From: Nocardia tengchongensis
GTDB taxonomy: Bacteria > Actinomycetota > Actinomycetes > Mycobacteriales > Mycobacteriaceae
DNA length: 64,000 nucleotides
NCBI RefSeq assembly: GCF_018362975.1
Contig: NZ_CP074371.1
Coordinates: 2,232,001 to 2,296,000, forward strand
Reading direction: 5' to 3'
Shown: positions 43,228-53,389 of the stretch, one piece after another
How the letters are laid out: every line of letters begins with the position of its first letter
Numbering within the stretch: the stretch's first letter is position 1
Program-made: the position numbers and the translations under genes
Notes under the pieces: model-generated
The model's input: only the letters and a program-made list of their open reading frames with translations
The model's database searches: none
Told to the model about the DNA's origin: nothing

Positions 43228-43463
43228 AACTCCGGACACGCGCCGACGACGGGGAATACGGGCTGCTGGTGGCCGCCGCCACCGCCTACGACATGCAGTC
43301 CGCGCGGGCCGTGCGGCAACTACTGCACACCCACGGGGTGCGCGCCACCCTCGGCCCGGCGCGCATCCACCGGTGGCGAAACCTGAAGGACCACTTCCGG
43401 ATCCTGGTCTTCCCCGAGGACGCCGTCCGCGCCTACGACGTCCTCAGCCGCCACACCGGCTAG
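43224..43463 (+). CDS. DUF2007-like small protein coupled to qcrB
   Basis: 79 residues. [39 protein letters not shown] and [20 protein letters not shown] follow the pattern of DUF2007 putative signal-transducing proteins (beta-alpha-beta with a final RILV-PEDA-A). ATG overlaps the restored qcrB stop as ATGA and has GGAGTCGAGG upstream, so it is translationally coupled, which also supports the frameshift correction. Its stop overlaps the end of the convergent helicase gene by 4 bp. Role unknown, possibly regulatory for the cytochrome. Confidence 0.7.
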   Translation: MKLRTRADDGEYGLLVAAATAYDMQSARAVRQLLHTHGVRATLGPARIHRWRNLKDHFRILVFPEDAVRAYDVLSRHTG

Positions 43464-45935
43464 AGCTTGGTCAGGGTCCGGCTGTAGGACGGGATCAGCC
43501 GGATCTTGCCCGCGGTGCCGAAATCGATGGTGACCGTGGCCAGTGCACCGAAACCCTCCGCGCGCGATGACCCGGCCCAGTCCGTACTTGTCGTCGTTGA
43601 CGCGATCGCCCACCGCGAGCACCAGACCGCTGTTGTTGCGCTTGGCCCCGGCCGCGGCGGGGGCCGGACGCCGCTCACCACGGTCCCGCAGACCGGGGCG
43701 GGTGTCCGACCAGCCGTCGCCGCGGGTCCAATCCCGTTCCAGGCCATCGTCCTCGCCGCGCCGGCGGAACCCGCGAGAGGTCTGCGACGGCGCGGGCTCC
43801 AACCGCTGCCAATCCATCAGATGGCCCGGAATCTCCTGCAGGAAGCGGGATTCCGGATTCGACACCGGCTGCCCCCAACCCGAGCGGACCACCGCGCGGG
43901 TCAGGTACAGGCGCTTGCGGGCGCGAGTGATGCCGACGTAGGCCAGCCGGCGCTCCTCCTGCAGTTCGGCGGGATCGCCCAGCGCGCGCATGTGCGGGAA
44001 CTGGCCGTCCTCCCAACCGGTCACGAACACCACCGGGAACTCCAGGCCCTTGGCGGTGTGCAGGGTCATCATGGTGACCACACCGGAACCCTCTTCGGGA
44101 ATCTGATCGGCATCGGCCACCAGGGAGACGCGCTCCAGGAACGCCGCCAGCGAACCCGGCTCCGGCTCGCCCTCGGCCTGCTCGGGCACCAGGCCCTCGT
44201 CCCGCGCGGCCTCCACATTGTTGCGCGCCTCGGAACTGAATTCCCGTGCGACGCTCACCAATTCGTTGAGGTTGTCCAGCCGCGCGCCGTCCTGCGGATC
44301 GTCGGAGGCCTCCAGCTCGGCCCGGTATCCGGTGCGATCCAGCACCGCCTCGACGATCGAACCCACGTCGGGGAAGTCCATATCGGCCTGCGCCCCGGCC
44401 GCCCGGATCTCCTCCAGCAGCTCCAGGAAACCCGAAATCGCCTTCTGCGAACGGGAATTCAGCAACGCCACCTTGCCCGCTGCGGCGTCCCGCAGCGCCT
44501 GCGCGAAACCGATGTTCCGCTGCTCGGCGTGCACGGCCACGCACGCCTCCGCGCGATCGCCGATGCCGCGGCGCGGGGTGTTGAGCACCCGGCGCAGGCT
44601 CACCGCGTCGTCCGGATTCTCCAGCACCCGCAGGTAGGCCACGATGTCGCGGACTTCCTTGCGCTCGTAGAAGCGCACGCCGCCGACCACCTTGTAGGGC
44701 AGTCCCATCCGGATGAAGATCTCTTCCAGCGCGCGCGAATTGTTGTTGGTGCGGTAGAAGACCGCCACATCCGCGTAGTTCGCGTCGCCCTGATCGACCA
44801 GCCGGTCGATCTCGCGGGCCACGAACGAGGCCTCGTCGTGCTCGTTGTCGGCCACATAGCCGACGATGAGATCGCCGTCGCCCTGATCGGTCCACAGCTT
44901 CTTGTCGCGGCGGCCCTCGTTGCGGGCGATGACCGCGTTGGCCGCGGTCAGAATGTGCTGGGTGGAGCGGTAGTTCTGTTCCAGCAGAATGGTTTCCGCG
45001 TCCGGGAAGTCGCGCTCGAACTCCTCGATATTGCGGATGGTGGCGCCGCGGAAGGCGTAGATCGACTGATCCGCGTCACCCACCACGCACAACTCCGAGG
45101 GCGGCACCCGGTGCTCCGAGCCGGTGTCGGGGTCATCGCCCCACACCCCGCCCCGGTGGTGGCCCACCAGCTCGCGCACCAGCGTGTACTGCGCGTGGTT
45201 GGTGTCCTGGTACTCGTCGACCAGCACGTGCCGGAAGCGCCGCCGGTAGTACTCGGCCACCTGCGGATGCCGTTGCAGCACCGACACCGTCTCGCCGATC
45301 AGATCGTCGAAGTCGAAGGCGTTGGCCGCGCGCAGCCGCCGCTGGTACTCGCCGTACACCCGGGCCACGATCCGTGGCAGCTCGCTGTCCTCGGTGTCGG
45401 CGTCGGCCGCGGCCTGCGCGGCGTCGACGAGCTCGTTCTTGAGATTCGAGATGGCGGTGGACAGCAGGCGCGGCGAATACTTCTTCGCGTCGATCTCGAA
45501 ATCGCGCAGGATCATGCCCAGCAGCCGGCGCGAGTCGTCGGCGTCGTAGATGGAGAAGTTGGAGTTCATCCCCTGCAACAGCGACGCCTGAGTACGCAGG
45601 ATTCGCACGCAGCTGGAGTGGAAGGTGGACACCCACATGCCCGCCGCGCGCGGGCCGACCAGCCCCGCGACGCGTTCCCGCATCTCGGCGGCGGCCTTGT
45701 TGGTGAAGGTGATGGCCAGGATCTCGCTGGGCCGCACGCCGCGCGCGTCCAGCAGATAGGCGATACGACGGGTCAGGACCGCGGTCTTGCCCGAACCGGC
45801 TCCCGCCACGATCAGCAGCGGGGTGCCGGTGTGCATCACCGCGGCGCGCTGTTGTGGATTCAAACCCTCGAGCAACGCTCCGTCTCGCCGCGCCTGCTCG
45901 GTCTTCTGCTCGCCCTTTGCCACCGTCGTATTCAT
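43460..45935 (-). CDS. pcrA: ATP-dependent DNA helicase PcrA/UvrD, frameshifted near the 3' end
   Basis: About 825 residues. Superfamily 1A helicase: Q-motif LNPQQRAAVMH, Walker A AGAGSGKT, AITFTNKAAAEMRER (Ia), VDEYQDTNHAQY (II), VGDADQSIYAFRGA (III), EQNYRST (IV), TLHTAKGLEFPVVF (V) and YVGITRARKRLYLT (VI). It unwinds DNA in repair and replication-conflict resolution. The Tudor-like C-terminus (NDDKYGLG, then EGFGALATVTIDFGTAGKI) is split by a frameshift in the CG repeat 43559-43566, consistent with loss of one CG unit; the corrected end is 43460. Corresponds in context to mycobacterial UvrD1. Confidence 0.92.
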
Positions 45936-45950
45936 CGCCCATCCACGCTA

Positions 45951-46298
45951 CCGGCGCGCACCGACAGCCGCTGGGCCGGATCGCACAGGTGTCCGATTAG
46001 TGCCGGTCCGGCGAATTTCCGGTGAACCGAGTGACAGGAGGAAACTCAGGAGATTCACAAACGTACCCGTTTTGCTCAGGTACCTCGCCGTGGCAGACTC
46101 GTCCCATGACCGGGTCGAAGGTGACGCATTGCACTTGAGCACCGACACGCACCGCACCTGAGCCCCATCCCGGGGAGACCAATTCTTGCCAGGGGGGACA
46201 ATGTGTGGCCGACAGGTCTGATTCTTGGTGAAGAACCGATCGGTAACAGGTTGGGTCCACCCACCGATCGACGTTCTGGACCACGAGGAGTTGAAAGT
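45951..46298. promoter_or_regulatory. Long leader of the chorismate mutase gene with possible promoter and tiny upstream frame
   Basis: A possible promoter has -35 TTGCTC (46072-46077) and -10 CAGACT (46094-46099), 16 bp apart. Its expected start site falls on ATG 46106, which opens a ten-codon frame (MTGSKVTHCT, stop 46136-46138). The remaining 160 bp before the chorismate mutase start show GC-rich hairpin potential but no recognised riboswitch. The promoter is weakly supported. Confidence 0.3.
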
Positions 46299-46604
46299 AT
46301 GAGCATCTCGACGACGGGACATTCCGAGTCTGCCACCGGCTCGGACTCCGCCCTGCCCACCGAGGCAGAGATCGACAAGCTGCGTTTGGAAATCGACAAG
46401 CTGGACGCCGAGATCCTCGCCGCCATCAAGCGCCGCACCGAGGTCTCGCGCATCATCGGACGGACCCGAATGGCGAACGGCGGGCCCAAGCTCGTCCACT
46501 CCCGCGAGATGAAGGTACTCGAACGCTTCAGCGAGCTCGGCCAGGAAGGCCACACCCTCGCCATGCTCCTGCTGCGCCTGGGCCGCGGCCGACTGGGCCA
46601 CTGA
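46299..46604 (+). CDS. Chorismate mutase (AroQ type)
   Basis: 101 residues, intracellular. LRLEIDKLDAEILAAIKRRT and VSRIIGRTRM match the first helix and the Arg/Lys-containing active site of AroQ chorismate mutases; the C-terminal MLLLRLGRGRLGH resembles the tail through which mycobacterial chorismate mutase is activated by DAHP synthase. Converts chorismate to prephenate for Phe and Tyr synthesis. ATG 46299 has GAGGAG 7 bp upstream. Located between pcrA and pgi as in mycobacteria. Confidence 0.92.
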   Translation: MSISTTGHSESATGSDSALPTEAEIDKLRLEIDKLDAEILAAIKRRTEVSRIIGRTRMANGGPKLVHSREMKVLERFSELGQEGHTLAMLLLRLGRGRLGH

Positions 46605-46624
46605 CCCTTCCCTGTTAACGACGA

Positions 46625-46655
46625 GCACCGCTCGATCCGATACAACGAGCGGTGC
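46625..46655. terminator. Hairpin downstream of the chorismate mutase gene
   Basis: Stem GCACCGCTCG / CGAGCGGTGC (10 bp) with an 11-base loop, 20 bp after the stop codon; no T-run follows. Confidence 0.55.
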
Positions 46656-46719
46656 CGTTCCGCGCGGCCACCACACCGAGCCACGCTGCATGCGGAGCCA
46701 CGGATGCAGCAGCCCCAGG

Positions 46720-46754
46720 CCGCCCCGGGTGTTTCGACCCCGGGGCGGTTCTTT
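46720..46754 (+). terminator. Intrinsic terminator between chorismate mutase and the aldehyde dehydrogenase gene
   Basis: Stem CCGCCCCGGG / CCCGGGGCGG with a 9-base loop followed by TTCTTTCATT, oriented to stop plus-strand transcription just before the convergent gene. Confidence 0.7.
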
Positions 46755-46759
46755 CATTC

Positions 46760-48211
46760 CTAGGGCAGGGCGATGTACTTCGTGTCGAGGTACTCCTCGA
46801 TGCCCTCGTAGCCGCCCTCCCGGCCGAAACCGGATTCCTTCACGCCGCCGAAGGGCGCGGCCGGGTCGGAGATGACGCCGCGATTCACACCGACCATGCC
46901 GGTCTCCAAACCCTCGGCCACCCGCAACGCCCGGTCCAGACTCCGCGTGTAAACGTATGCGACCAGGCCGAATTCGGTGTTGTTGGCGGCGGCCAGGCCC
47001 TCGGCCTCGGTATCGAAACCTACGATCGGGGCGACCGGTCCGAACACCTCCTCACGCAGGATGCGAGCGTGCGCGGGGACCTCGGTGAGCACGGTGGCCG
47101 GATAGAACCAGCCCGCGCCGCCCGGCGCCTTGCCGCCCAGCTTCACCTGCGCGCCCGCCGCCACCGCGTCGTCCACCAGATCGCTCACGGTGTCGAGCTG
47201 GTTCTCGTTGATCAGCGGGCCCAGCGTGGTATCCGGGTCCACGCCATTGCCCAGCCGATACTCGGCCATGGCCGCCACCAGCTTGTCGGTGAATTCCTGG
47301 CGAACCGAATTCTGGACGTGGAAACGGTTGGCCGCGGTGCACGCCTCCCCGCCGTTGCGCAGCTTCGCCAGCACCGCGCCCTGCACGGCGGCATCCAGAT
47401 CGGCGTCGTCGAAGACCACGAAGGGCGCGTTGCCGCCCAACTCCATCGAGGTGCGCAGCAGACCGTGCGCGGACTGCTCGACCAGCTTCTTGCCGACCGG
47501 GGTGGACCCGGTGAAGGTCAGCTTGCGCAGCCGCGGATCGTTCAACAGCGGCGCGGTGACCGCGCCCGAACGCGAGGTGGTGATCACCGACAGCACGCCG
47601 TCGGGCAGCCCGGCCGCACTGCACAGCTGAGCCAGCAGCAGCATGGTCAGCGGGGTCTCGCCCGCGGGCTTCACGATCATCGTGCACCCGGCCGCCAGCG
47701 CCGGGCCGATCTTGCGAGTTCCCATGGCCAGCGGGAAGTTCCACGGCGTGATGGCCAGGCACGGCCCGACCGGCTGCTTGTGCACCAGGATTCGCCCGAC
47801 CCCGCCCGGGGCGGGCTGGTAGCGGCCGTGCACCCGCACCGCCTCCTCCGAGAACCAGCGGAAGAACTCCGCGCCGTAGCGCACCTCATTGCGGCTCTCC
47901 GGCAGGGCTTTACCCATTTCCAGGGTCATCAACAGCGCGAATTCCTCGGCCCGCGCGGTGATCGCCTCGAAGACCGCGCGCAGGATCTCCCCGCGCTGCC
48001 GGGCCGGGGTCGCGGCCCACTCGGCCTGCACGGCGGCGGCCGCGTCGAGCGCGCGCATGGCGTCCTCGGGGGTCGCGTCGGCGACCTGAGCGATGACCTC
48101 GCCGGTCGCCGGATCGTGGACCGGGAACGTCGCGCCGCCGGTGGCGTCCACCGGCCCGCCGATCCAGAGCTGCGTGGGGATTGACGACAGGAGCTCAGTC
48201 TCAGACACCAT
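46760..48211 (-). CDS. gabD: Succinate-semialdehyde dehydrogenase family protein
   Basis: 483 residues. Aldehyde dehydrogenase motifs: [20 protein letters not shown] for cofactor binding, general-base Glu in [19 protein letters not shown], and the catalytic Cys in [16 protein letters not shown]. The overall length and ends ([20 protein letters not shown]) fit the NAD(P)-dependent succinate-semialdehyde dehydrogenase group, oxidising succinate semialdehyde to succinate for the TCA cycle. ATG 48211 is 7 bp from TAGGCT (48219-48224), a leaderless start. Divergent from pgi, with 109 bp between the start codons. Substrate assignment is by family only. Confidence 0.88.
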   Translation of the reverse strand: MVSETELLSSIPTQLWIGGPVDATGGATFPVHDPATGEVIAQVADATPEDAMRALDAAAAVQAEWAATPARQRGEILRAVFEAITARAEEFALLMTLEMGKALPESRNEVRYGAEFFRWFSEEAVRVHGRYQPAPGGVGRILVHKQPVGPCLAITPWNFPLAMGTRKIGPALAAGCTMIVKPAGETPLTMLLLAQLCSAAGLPDGVLSVITTSRSGAVTAPLLNDPRLRKLTFTGSTPVGKKLVEQSAHGLLRTSMELGGNAPFVVFDDADLDAAVQGAVLAKLRNGGEACTAANRFHVQNSVRQEFTDKLVAAMAEYRLGNGVDPDTTLGPLINENQLDTVSDLVDDAVAAGAQVKLGGKAPGGAGWFYPATVLTEVPAHARILREEVFGPVAPIVGFDTEAEGLAAANNTEFGLVAYVYTRSLDRALRVAEGLETGMVGVNRGVISDPAAPFGGVKESGFGREGGYEGIEEYLDTKYIALP

Positions 48212-48320
48212 GTCCGCCAGCCTATGCCTCGCCTTCGAATTTCACTCCGCGCTGCGCGAACCCCCGGGATTAGCCGCTGTTACCTGCGAGTCGCAATGTG
48301 GACGTTGTAACCTCCCGGGA

Positions 48321-49962
48321 GTGAGCAGCGACATCACCGCGTCGGCGGTCTGGCGGAAACTGCACGATCACCACTCCTCTCTGGCGTCGCGGCACCTGCG
48401 CGAGTTCTTCGCCGAGGATCCCGAGCGCGGCCGGGAGCTGATCGTGCGGGTCGGTGACCTGCATATCGACTACTCCAAACACCGGGTGACCCGCGAAACC
48501 CTGGATCTGCTGGTCGAATTGGCGGAGACGGCCGGGGTGGAGCGACGCCGTGACGCCATGTTCGCGGGCGACCGGATCAACACCTCCGAGGACCGCGCGG
48601 TCGGGCACGTGGCGCTGCGGGTACCCGCCGGCGGGCACATCGACATGGACGGCGAGGACGTCGTCCCCGAGGTGCAGGACGTGCTCGAGCGGATGGGCGC
48701 GTTCACCGACGACGTGCGCTCCGGGAAGTGGCGCGGCGCGACCGGCGAACGCATCACCACCGTGGTGAACATCGGCATCGGCGGCTCCGACCTCGGCCCG
48801 GCCATGGTGTACCTGGCGCTGCGGCACTACGCCGACGCCGGCATCGCCGCCCGCTTCGTCTCCAATGTCGATCCGGCGGACCTGGTTTCGAAGCTCGACG
48901 GCCTGGACCCGGCCACCACGCTGTTCATCGTCGCCTCCAAGACCTTCTCCACCCTGGAGACGCTCACCAACGCCACCGCGGCCCGCCGCTGGCTGGTGGC
49001 CGCGCTCGGCGAGGCCGCGGTCGCCAAGCACTTCGTCGCGGTGTCCACGCACGCGCAGCGGGTGTCCGAGTTCGGCATCGACACCGCCCACATGTTCGGC
49101 TTCTGGGACTGGGTCGGCGGCCGCTACTCGGTGGACTCGGCCATCGGGCTCTCGGTCATGGCAGTCATCGGCAAGGAACGGTTCGCGGAGTTCCTGGCCG
49201 GAATGCACACGGTGGACGAGCATTTCAGGCAGGCGCCGCTCGCCGAGAACGCGCCGGTCCTGCTCGGCCTGCTCGGCGTCTGGTACTCGAACTTCTTCGG
49301 CGCGCAGTCCCGCGCCGTGCTGCCCTACGCCAACGACCTGGCCCGCTTCCCGGCCTACCTGCAGCAGCTGACCATGGAGTCCAACGGCAAATCCGTACGC
49401 GCCGACGGCACCCCGGTCACCACCTCCACCGGCGAGATCTTCTGGGGCGAGCCCGGCACCAACGGCCAGCACGCCTTCTACCAGCTGCTGCACCAGGGCA
49501 CCCGGCTGGTGCCCGCCGACTTCATCGGATTCGCCCGTCCCACCGACGATCTGCCCACCATGGACGGCACCGGCAGCATGCACGACATCCTGATGAGCAA
49601 CCTGTTCGCGCAGACCAAGGTGCTGGCCTTCGGCAAGACCGCCGAGGAGATCGCCGCCGAGGGCACCGCCCCGAACCTGGTGCCGCACAAGGTGATGCCC
49701 GGCAACCGCCCCTCCACGGCCATCCTCGCGCCCCAGCTCACCCCGTCGGTGCTCGGCCAGCTGATCGCGCTCTACGAACACCAGGTCTTCACCGAGGGCG
49801 CGATCTGGGGCATCGACAGCTTCGACCAGTGGGGCGTCGAGCTGGGCAAGCAGCAGGCGCTGGAGCTGGCCCCGCTGCTCACCGCCGCGGAAGCGCCCGC
49901 CCCGCAAGCGGACCTCCTCGACCGACGCGCTGATCCGCTGGTACCGCACGAACCGCCGATGA
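48321..49962 (+). CDS. pgi: Glucose-6-phosphate isomerase, frameshifted near the 3' end
   Basis: About 547 residues. Interconverts glucose-6-phosphate and fructose-6-phosphate. PGI signature regions: [17 protein letters not shown], the segment [20 protein letters not shown], and [20 protein letters not shown] near the end, with catalytic Glu in the MESNGKS region. An extra C at 49913-49914 shifts the frame 16 codons before the natural end; removing it restores [15 protein letters not shown] and TGA at 49960-49962, while the uncorrected frame runs to 49982. GTG 48321 lies 7 bp after TAACCT (48308-48313), a leaderless transcript. Confidence 0.93.
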
Positions 49963-49989
49963 GCCCCCGGCCGCCGCGCTGACCGCGGC

Positions 49990-50306
49990 TCACCCCTCGG
50001 CGCGGCCCGCCTGCCGGCCCGAACAGAGCAGGTCCGACTCCGTGGTGAACGGATGCTTCCTGCCGCTGGCCCGGCGCTCTCGAACGGCGTGATGGACAGC
50101 GCCGCGCCGATCTCCCGGTTGGTGCGGCCGCACACCGGCAGATTCGGCACATCGACCTCGCGCTCGGTCAGTCCCATTGCGTGGCCCTGGCGGCCCCGGA
50201 GCGGGCCCAGCTGCTGGAAGGCGAGCAACGGGGCCGGGCGGGGTGGATCCTGTCGGACACGGGCGGTACTGGACGCCAAGGGGCACCACCCGCCGCGACG
50301 GGTCAT
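49990..50306 (-). pseudogene. Remnant of a LuxR-type HTH regulator
   Basis: The minus strand encodes LTEREVDVPNLPVCGRTNRE and IGAALSIT, clearly the C-terminal LuxR HTH (normally LTxRExEVLxLxAxGxxNxEIA), but the frame then becomes nonsensical and sensible sequence (VRERRASGRKHPFTTESDLL) continues in another frame. No receiver or AAA domain precedes it. It fills most of the space between pgi and the M23 peptidase gene and is not functional. Confidence 0.6.
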
Positions 50307-50418
50307 GGCGGTGGCAGCCGCATCACCGGTTCTGACGCCCGGTCACGGCGGAAACCTGCCGGAACGCCGAAAGGCGCGTCCCGGGGGACGCGCCTTTCGG
50401 ATCGGGTTCGCTTGCGGG

Positions 50419-51744
50419 TCAGTCCCGCTCGGGGCCCAGGGAGATGCCGCGGGAGGCGAGCCAGGGCAGCGGGTCGATCTTGTCGACGCCGTTCAGCCAG
50501 ACCTCGAAGTGGCAGTGCGGGCCGGTGGAGAAGCCGCGGTTGCCGACCGTGGCGATCTGATCGCCGGCCAGCACGCGCTGGCCCTGGGAGACCGTCGCGG
50601 TGTCGATGTGGCCGTAGATGGTGACCGTGCCGTCGTCGTGCAGCAGGCGGACCCACATGCCGAAACCCGAAGCGGGACCGGCCTCGAGCACGGTGCCGTC
50701 GGCGACCGCGTAGATCGGGGTGCCGATCGGGGCGGCGATGTCCACACCCTGGTGCGCGACGCCCCAGCGGATGCCGAAGCCGGAGGTGAAGGTGCCCGCG
50801 GCGGTGAACTTGGTCCACAGCGGCCGGTACTTCGACGCCTCCTGGTTGGCCATGTCGGCGGCGAACTGCTTGCCCTTGGCCAGAATGTCGTTGAACTGAT
50901 CCAGGTTCGCCGGTGCGTTCGGGTTCAGGACCTGCGGGGCGCCGGGCGCGCCGTCGCCGACCACCGAGGTGGCCGCGACTTCCTTGACCTGGTTGGCGGC
51001 CTGGTAGTCGACATTGCTGGTGTCGTGGCTCGCGGCTTCGACGGTGGCCTGTCCGGCCGCCACGACCGCACCGGCCGCGACCGCAACCACGGCCGCACGG
51101 CCTTTGAGCGCGGAGGGCGGGGCGGGTAGGCGGTGCGAGCCGCCGGCGCGGCGCTTGCCGGCGGAGCGGGTCGGGCGTGGCTCGTCGTCCGAATAGTCGT
51201 CGAGCGCACCGTGATCGACGCGGGCGCCGTCACCGGAGAACTGGAGCTTCTCGCCGGACGCGGTCTTGAATGTGTAGACCGGTCGGTATTCGTCGGAGGG
51301 GGTGGGGTCCGCGCTCGCATCCCAGTTGGTCCGCGACTGCGTGGCCCAATCGCTCGGATTCGGTGCGGCCCAGCCGTTCACCGTGGTCTGGGCGTTGTAG
51401 TCCCAGTTCGGCTCGGGCTGCCAGTCGGCCGGTTCGGCCTGCCACTGCGGGGACTCGCCCCACTGCTGCTGGGGTTCACCCCACTGCTGGGCGCCGTTCC
51501 AGTCGGCGTCGGACTGCCACTGCGCCTGTGGATCCCACTGGGTCTGCTGCTCCCACTGCTGGGCGGGCTGCTCCCAGCGGGAGCCGCCGTTCCACGCCTG
51601 GGTGGCGTCCCAGTCGCCGTGGGCGACCGTGCCGGTGGTGTTCGGGGAATCGAATGTCGTTGCGCCGCCGGGGTTATCCGCGTCCTCGCGATAGCGATGG
51701 CCGCGGCGGGGCCGGTGCTGCGAAGGGAACGAGCCGTCGCTCAA
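50419..51744 (-). CDS. M23-family peptidase with Trp/Gln-rich N-terminal region
   Basis: 441 residues from TTG 51744, which has GGAGG 10 bp upstream. Residues about 20-150 are a low-complexity cytoplasmic region rich in W, Q, D and E (repeats like QWEQQTQWDPQAQWQ). A single transmembrane helix follows a Lys/Arg-rich stretch (LKGRAAVVAVAAGAVVAAGQ), then the extracellular M23 (LytM) domain with HQGVDIAAPIG (first zinc His and Asp) and GPHCHFEVW (HxH). It should cleave peptidoglycan cross-links or act as an amidase activator, and corresponds in context to Rv0950c upstream of sucC. Divergent from sucC. Confidence 0.88.
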   Translation of the reverse strand: MSDGSFPSQHRPRRGHRYREDADNPGGATTFDSPNTTGTVAHGDWDATQAWNGGSRWEQPAQQWEQQTQWDPQAQWQSDADWNGAQQWGEPQQQWGESPQWQAEPADWQPEPNWDYNAQTTVNGWAAPNPSDWATQSRTNWDASADPTPSDEYRPVYTFKTASGEKLQFSGDGARVDHGALDDYSDDEPRPTRSAGKRRAGGSHRLPAPPSALKGRAAVVAVAAGAVVAAGQATVEAASHDTSNVDYQAANQVKEVAATSVVGDGAPGAPQVLNPNAPANLDQFNDILAKGKQFAADMANQEASKYRPLWTKFTAAGTFTSGFGIRWGVAHQGVDIAAPIGTPIYAVADGTVLEAGPASGFGMWVRLLHDDGTVTIYGHIDTATVSQGQRVLAGDQIATVGNRGFSTGPHCHFEVWLNGVDKIDPLPWLASRGISLGPERD

Positions 51745-52208
51745 AGCCTGCCGTCCTCCTGTCCGTGACCGGGTTGTGACATCGAACGCAACGACGGTAA
51801 CGAAACGATTGCGGCTCAGCAAGCGATGAACCCCGTTCGACACACTGCTGTGACATTGATCACGTGTGACGCCGGAATGCGCTCACTGTGCTCCGGGTAA
51901 CCGAGTGAGGTTTGTCGACGACGCTGCGTAGTAGCCAGTGTCACTCTCCGGGATTCGCTGGCCCCACCTGGCGCCGGGCCAACAAGCTACCCGCCAGTAG
52001 CATTGACGAGGGGTTTTACGAGCGTGGAGACAGTACCGTGACCTGCGCCACTTAGGCTGTATGCGGCTGATTTTCGCTCCGTGTGACTGATTAGAGTCCG
52101 AGCCGACCCGCTGACCCTCCCGCGCGACCTGCAAACAGTCGCCGAGGGGTCGACGACGGGCCGCCAACCAAGACGTTGTCACAACAACGCAGACGAGACG
52201 GTGAGTAC
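51745..52208. promoter_or_regulatory. 464-bp divergent region between the M23 peptidase and sucC, with a CRP-like site
   Basis: A CRP/GlxR-like site TGTGA-cattga-TCACG (51849-51864) matches the actinobacterial consensus TGTGA-n6-TCACA in nine of ten positions, about 105 bp upstream of the peptidase start and 345 bp upstream of sucC. A TAGAGT element at 52092-52097 may be a -10 box for sucC, leaving a leader of about 105 bases. No gene of reasonable length is seen in the region. Confidence 0.5.
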
Positions 52209-53375
52209 ATGGATCTCTTCGAATATCAGGCGAAGGAACTCTTCGTGAAGCACGGAGTGCCTTCGTCGGAGGGCCGCGTCACGGACTCCGCCGAGGACGC
52301 GCGTGCGATCGCGACCGAACTCGGCAAGCCGGTGATGATCAAGTCGCAGGTCAAAGTCGGTGGCCGCGGCAAGGCCGGTGGCGTGAAGTACGCCGCGACC
52401 CCGGATGACGCCTTCACCCACGCCAACAACATCCTGGGCCTGGACATCAAGGGCCACGTCACCAAGAAGATCCTGGTTGCCGAGGCCAAGGACATCGCCT
52501 CGGAGTACTACATCTCCTTCCTGCTCGACCGTTCCAACCGCACCTACCTGGCCATGTGCTCGGTCGAGGGCGGCATGGAGATCGAGGAAGTGGCTGCCAC
52601 CAAGCCGGACCGTCTGGCCAAGGTCGCCGTCGACGCCGTCAAGGGTGTCGACCTGGCGTTCGCCCGTTCCATCGCCGAGCAGGGCCACCTGCCCGCCGAC
52701 ATCCTGGACGCGGCCGCGGTGACCATTCAGGCGCTGTGGGAGGTCTTCATCAAGGAAGACGCGACCCTGGTCGAGGTGAACCCGCTGGTTCGCACCCCCG
52801 ACAACGAGATCCTGGCCCTCGACGGCAAGGTCACCCTGGACGAGAACGCCGAGTTCCGCCACGCCGACCACGCCGAGTTCGCGGACATCGACGCCACCGA
52901 TCCGCTCGAGCTCAAGGCCAAGGAGAACGACCTCAACTACGTCAAGCTCGACGGTGAGGTCGGCATCATCGGCAACGGCGCGGGTCTGGTCATGTCGACC
53001 CTCGACGTCGTCGCCTACGCCGGCGAGAACCACGGTGGCGTGAAGCCCGCCAACTTCCTCGACATCGGTGGCGGCGCCTCGGCTGCCGTCATGGCCGCCG
53101 GTCTCGACGTCATCCTGAACGACGCGCAGGTCAAGTCCGTGTTCGTGAACGTCTTCGGTGGCATCACCGCGTGTGACGCGGTCGCGAACGGCATCGTCGG
53201 CGCGCTCAACACCCTGGGTGACGAGGCCAACAAGCCGCTGGTCGTCCGTCTGGACGGCAACAAGGTCGAAGAGGGCCGCAAGATCCTCGCCGACTTCAAC
53301 CACCCGCTGGTGACTCTCGCTCAGACCATGGACGAAGGCGCCGACAAGGCCGCCGAACTGGCCGCCGCCAAGTAA
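52209..53375 (+). CDS. sucC: Succinyl-CoA synthetase beta subunit
   Basis: 388 residues, standard length. ATP-grasp protein: [38 protein letters not shown] for nucleotide binding, VEVNPLVRT for metal binding, and [16 protein letters not shown] with [19 protein letters not shown] in the ligase domain. Forms a heterodimer with SucD and makes ATP or GTP from succinyl-CoA in the TCA cycle. The codon use is noticeably that of a highly expressed gene. sucD starts 14 bp downstream. Confidence 0.98.
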   Translation: MDLFEYQAKELFVKHGVPSSEGRVTDSAEDARAIATELGKPVMIKSQVKVGGRGKAGGVKYAATPDDAFTHANNILGLDIKGHVTKKILVAEAKDIASEYYISFLLDRSNRTYLAMCSVEGGMEIEEVAATKPDRLAKVAVDAVKGVDLAFARSIAEQGHLPADILDAAAVTIQALWEVFIKEDATLVEVNPLVRTPDNEILALDGKVTLDENAEFRHADHAEFADIDATDPLELKAKENDLNYVKLDGEVGIIGNGAGLVMSTLDVVAYAGENHGGVKPANFLDIGGGASAAVMAAGLDVILNDAQVKSVFVNVFGGITACDAVANGIVGALNTLGDEANKPLVVRLDGNKVEEGRKILADFNHPLVTLAQTMDEGADKAAELAAAK

Positions 53376-53389
53376 GGACACGAACCCAC

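Noticed and set aside
46690..46711. GCTGCAT...ATGCAGC stem, possible tRNA-like structure
   Set aside because: Only one short stem; no cloverleaf, anticodon arm or CCA end.
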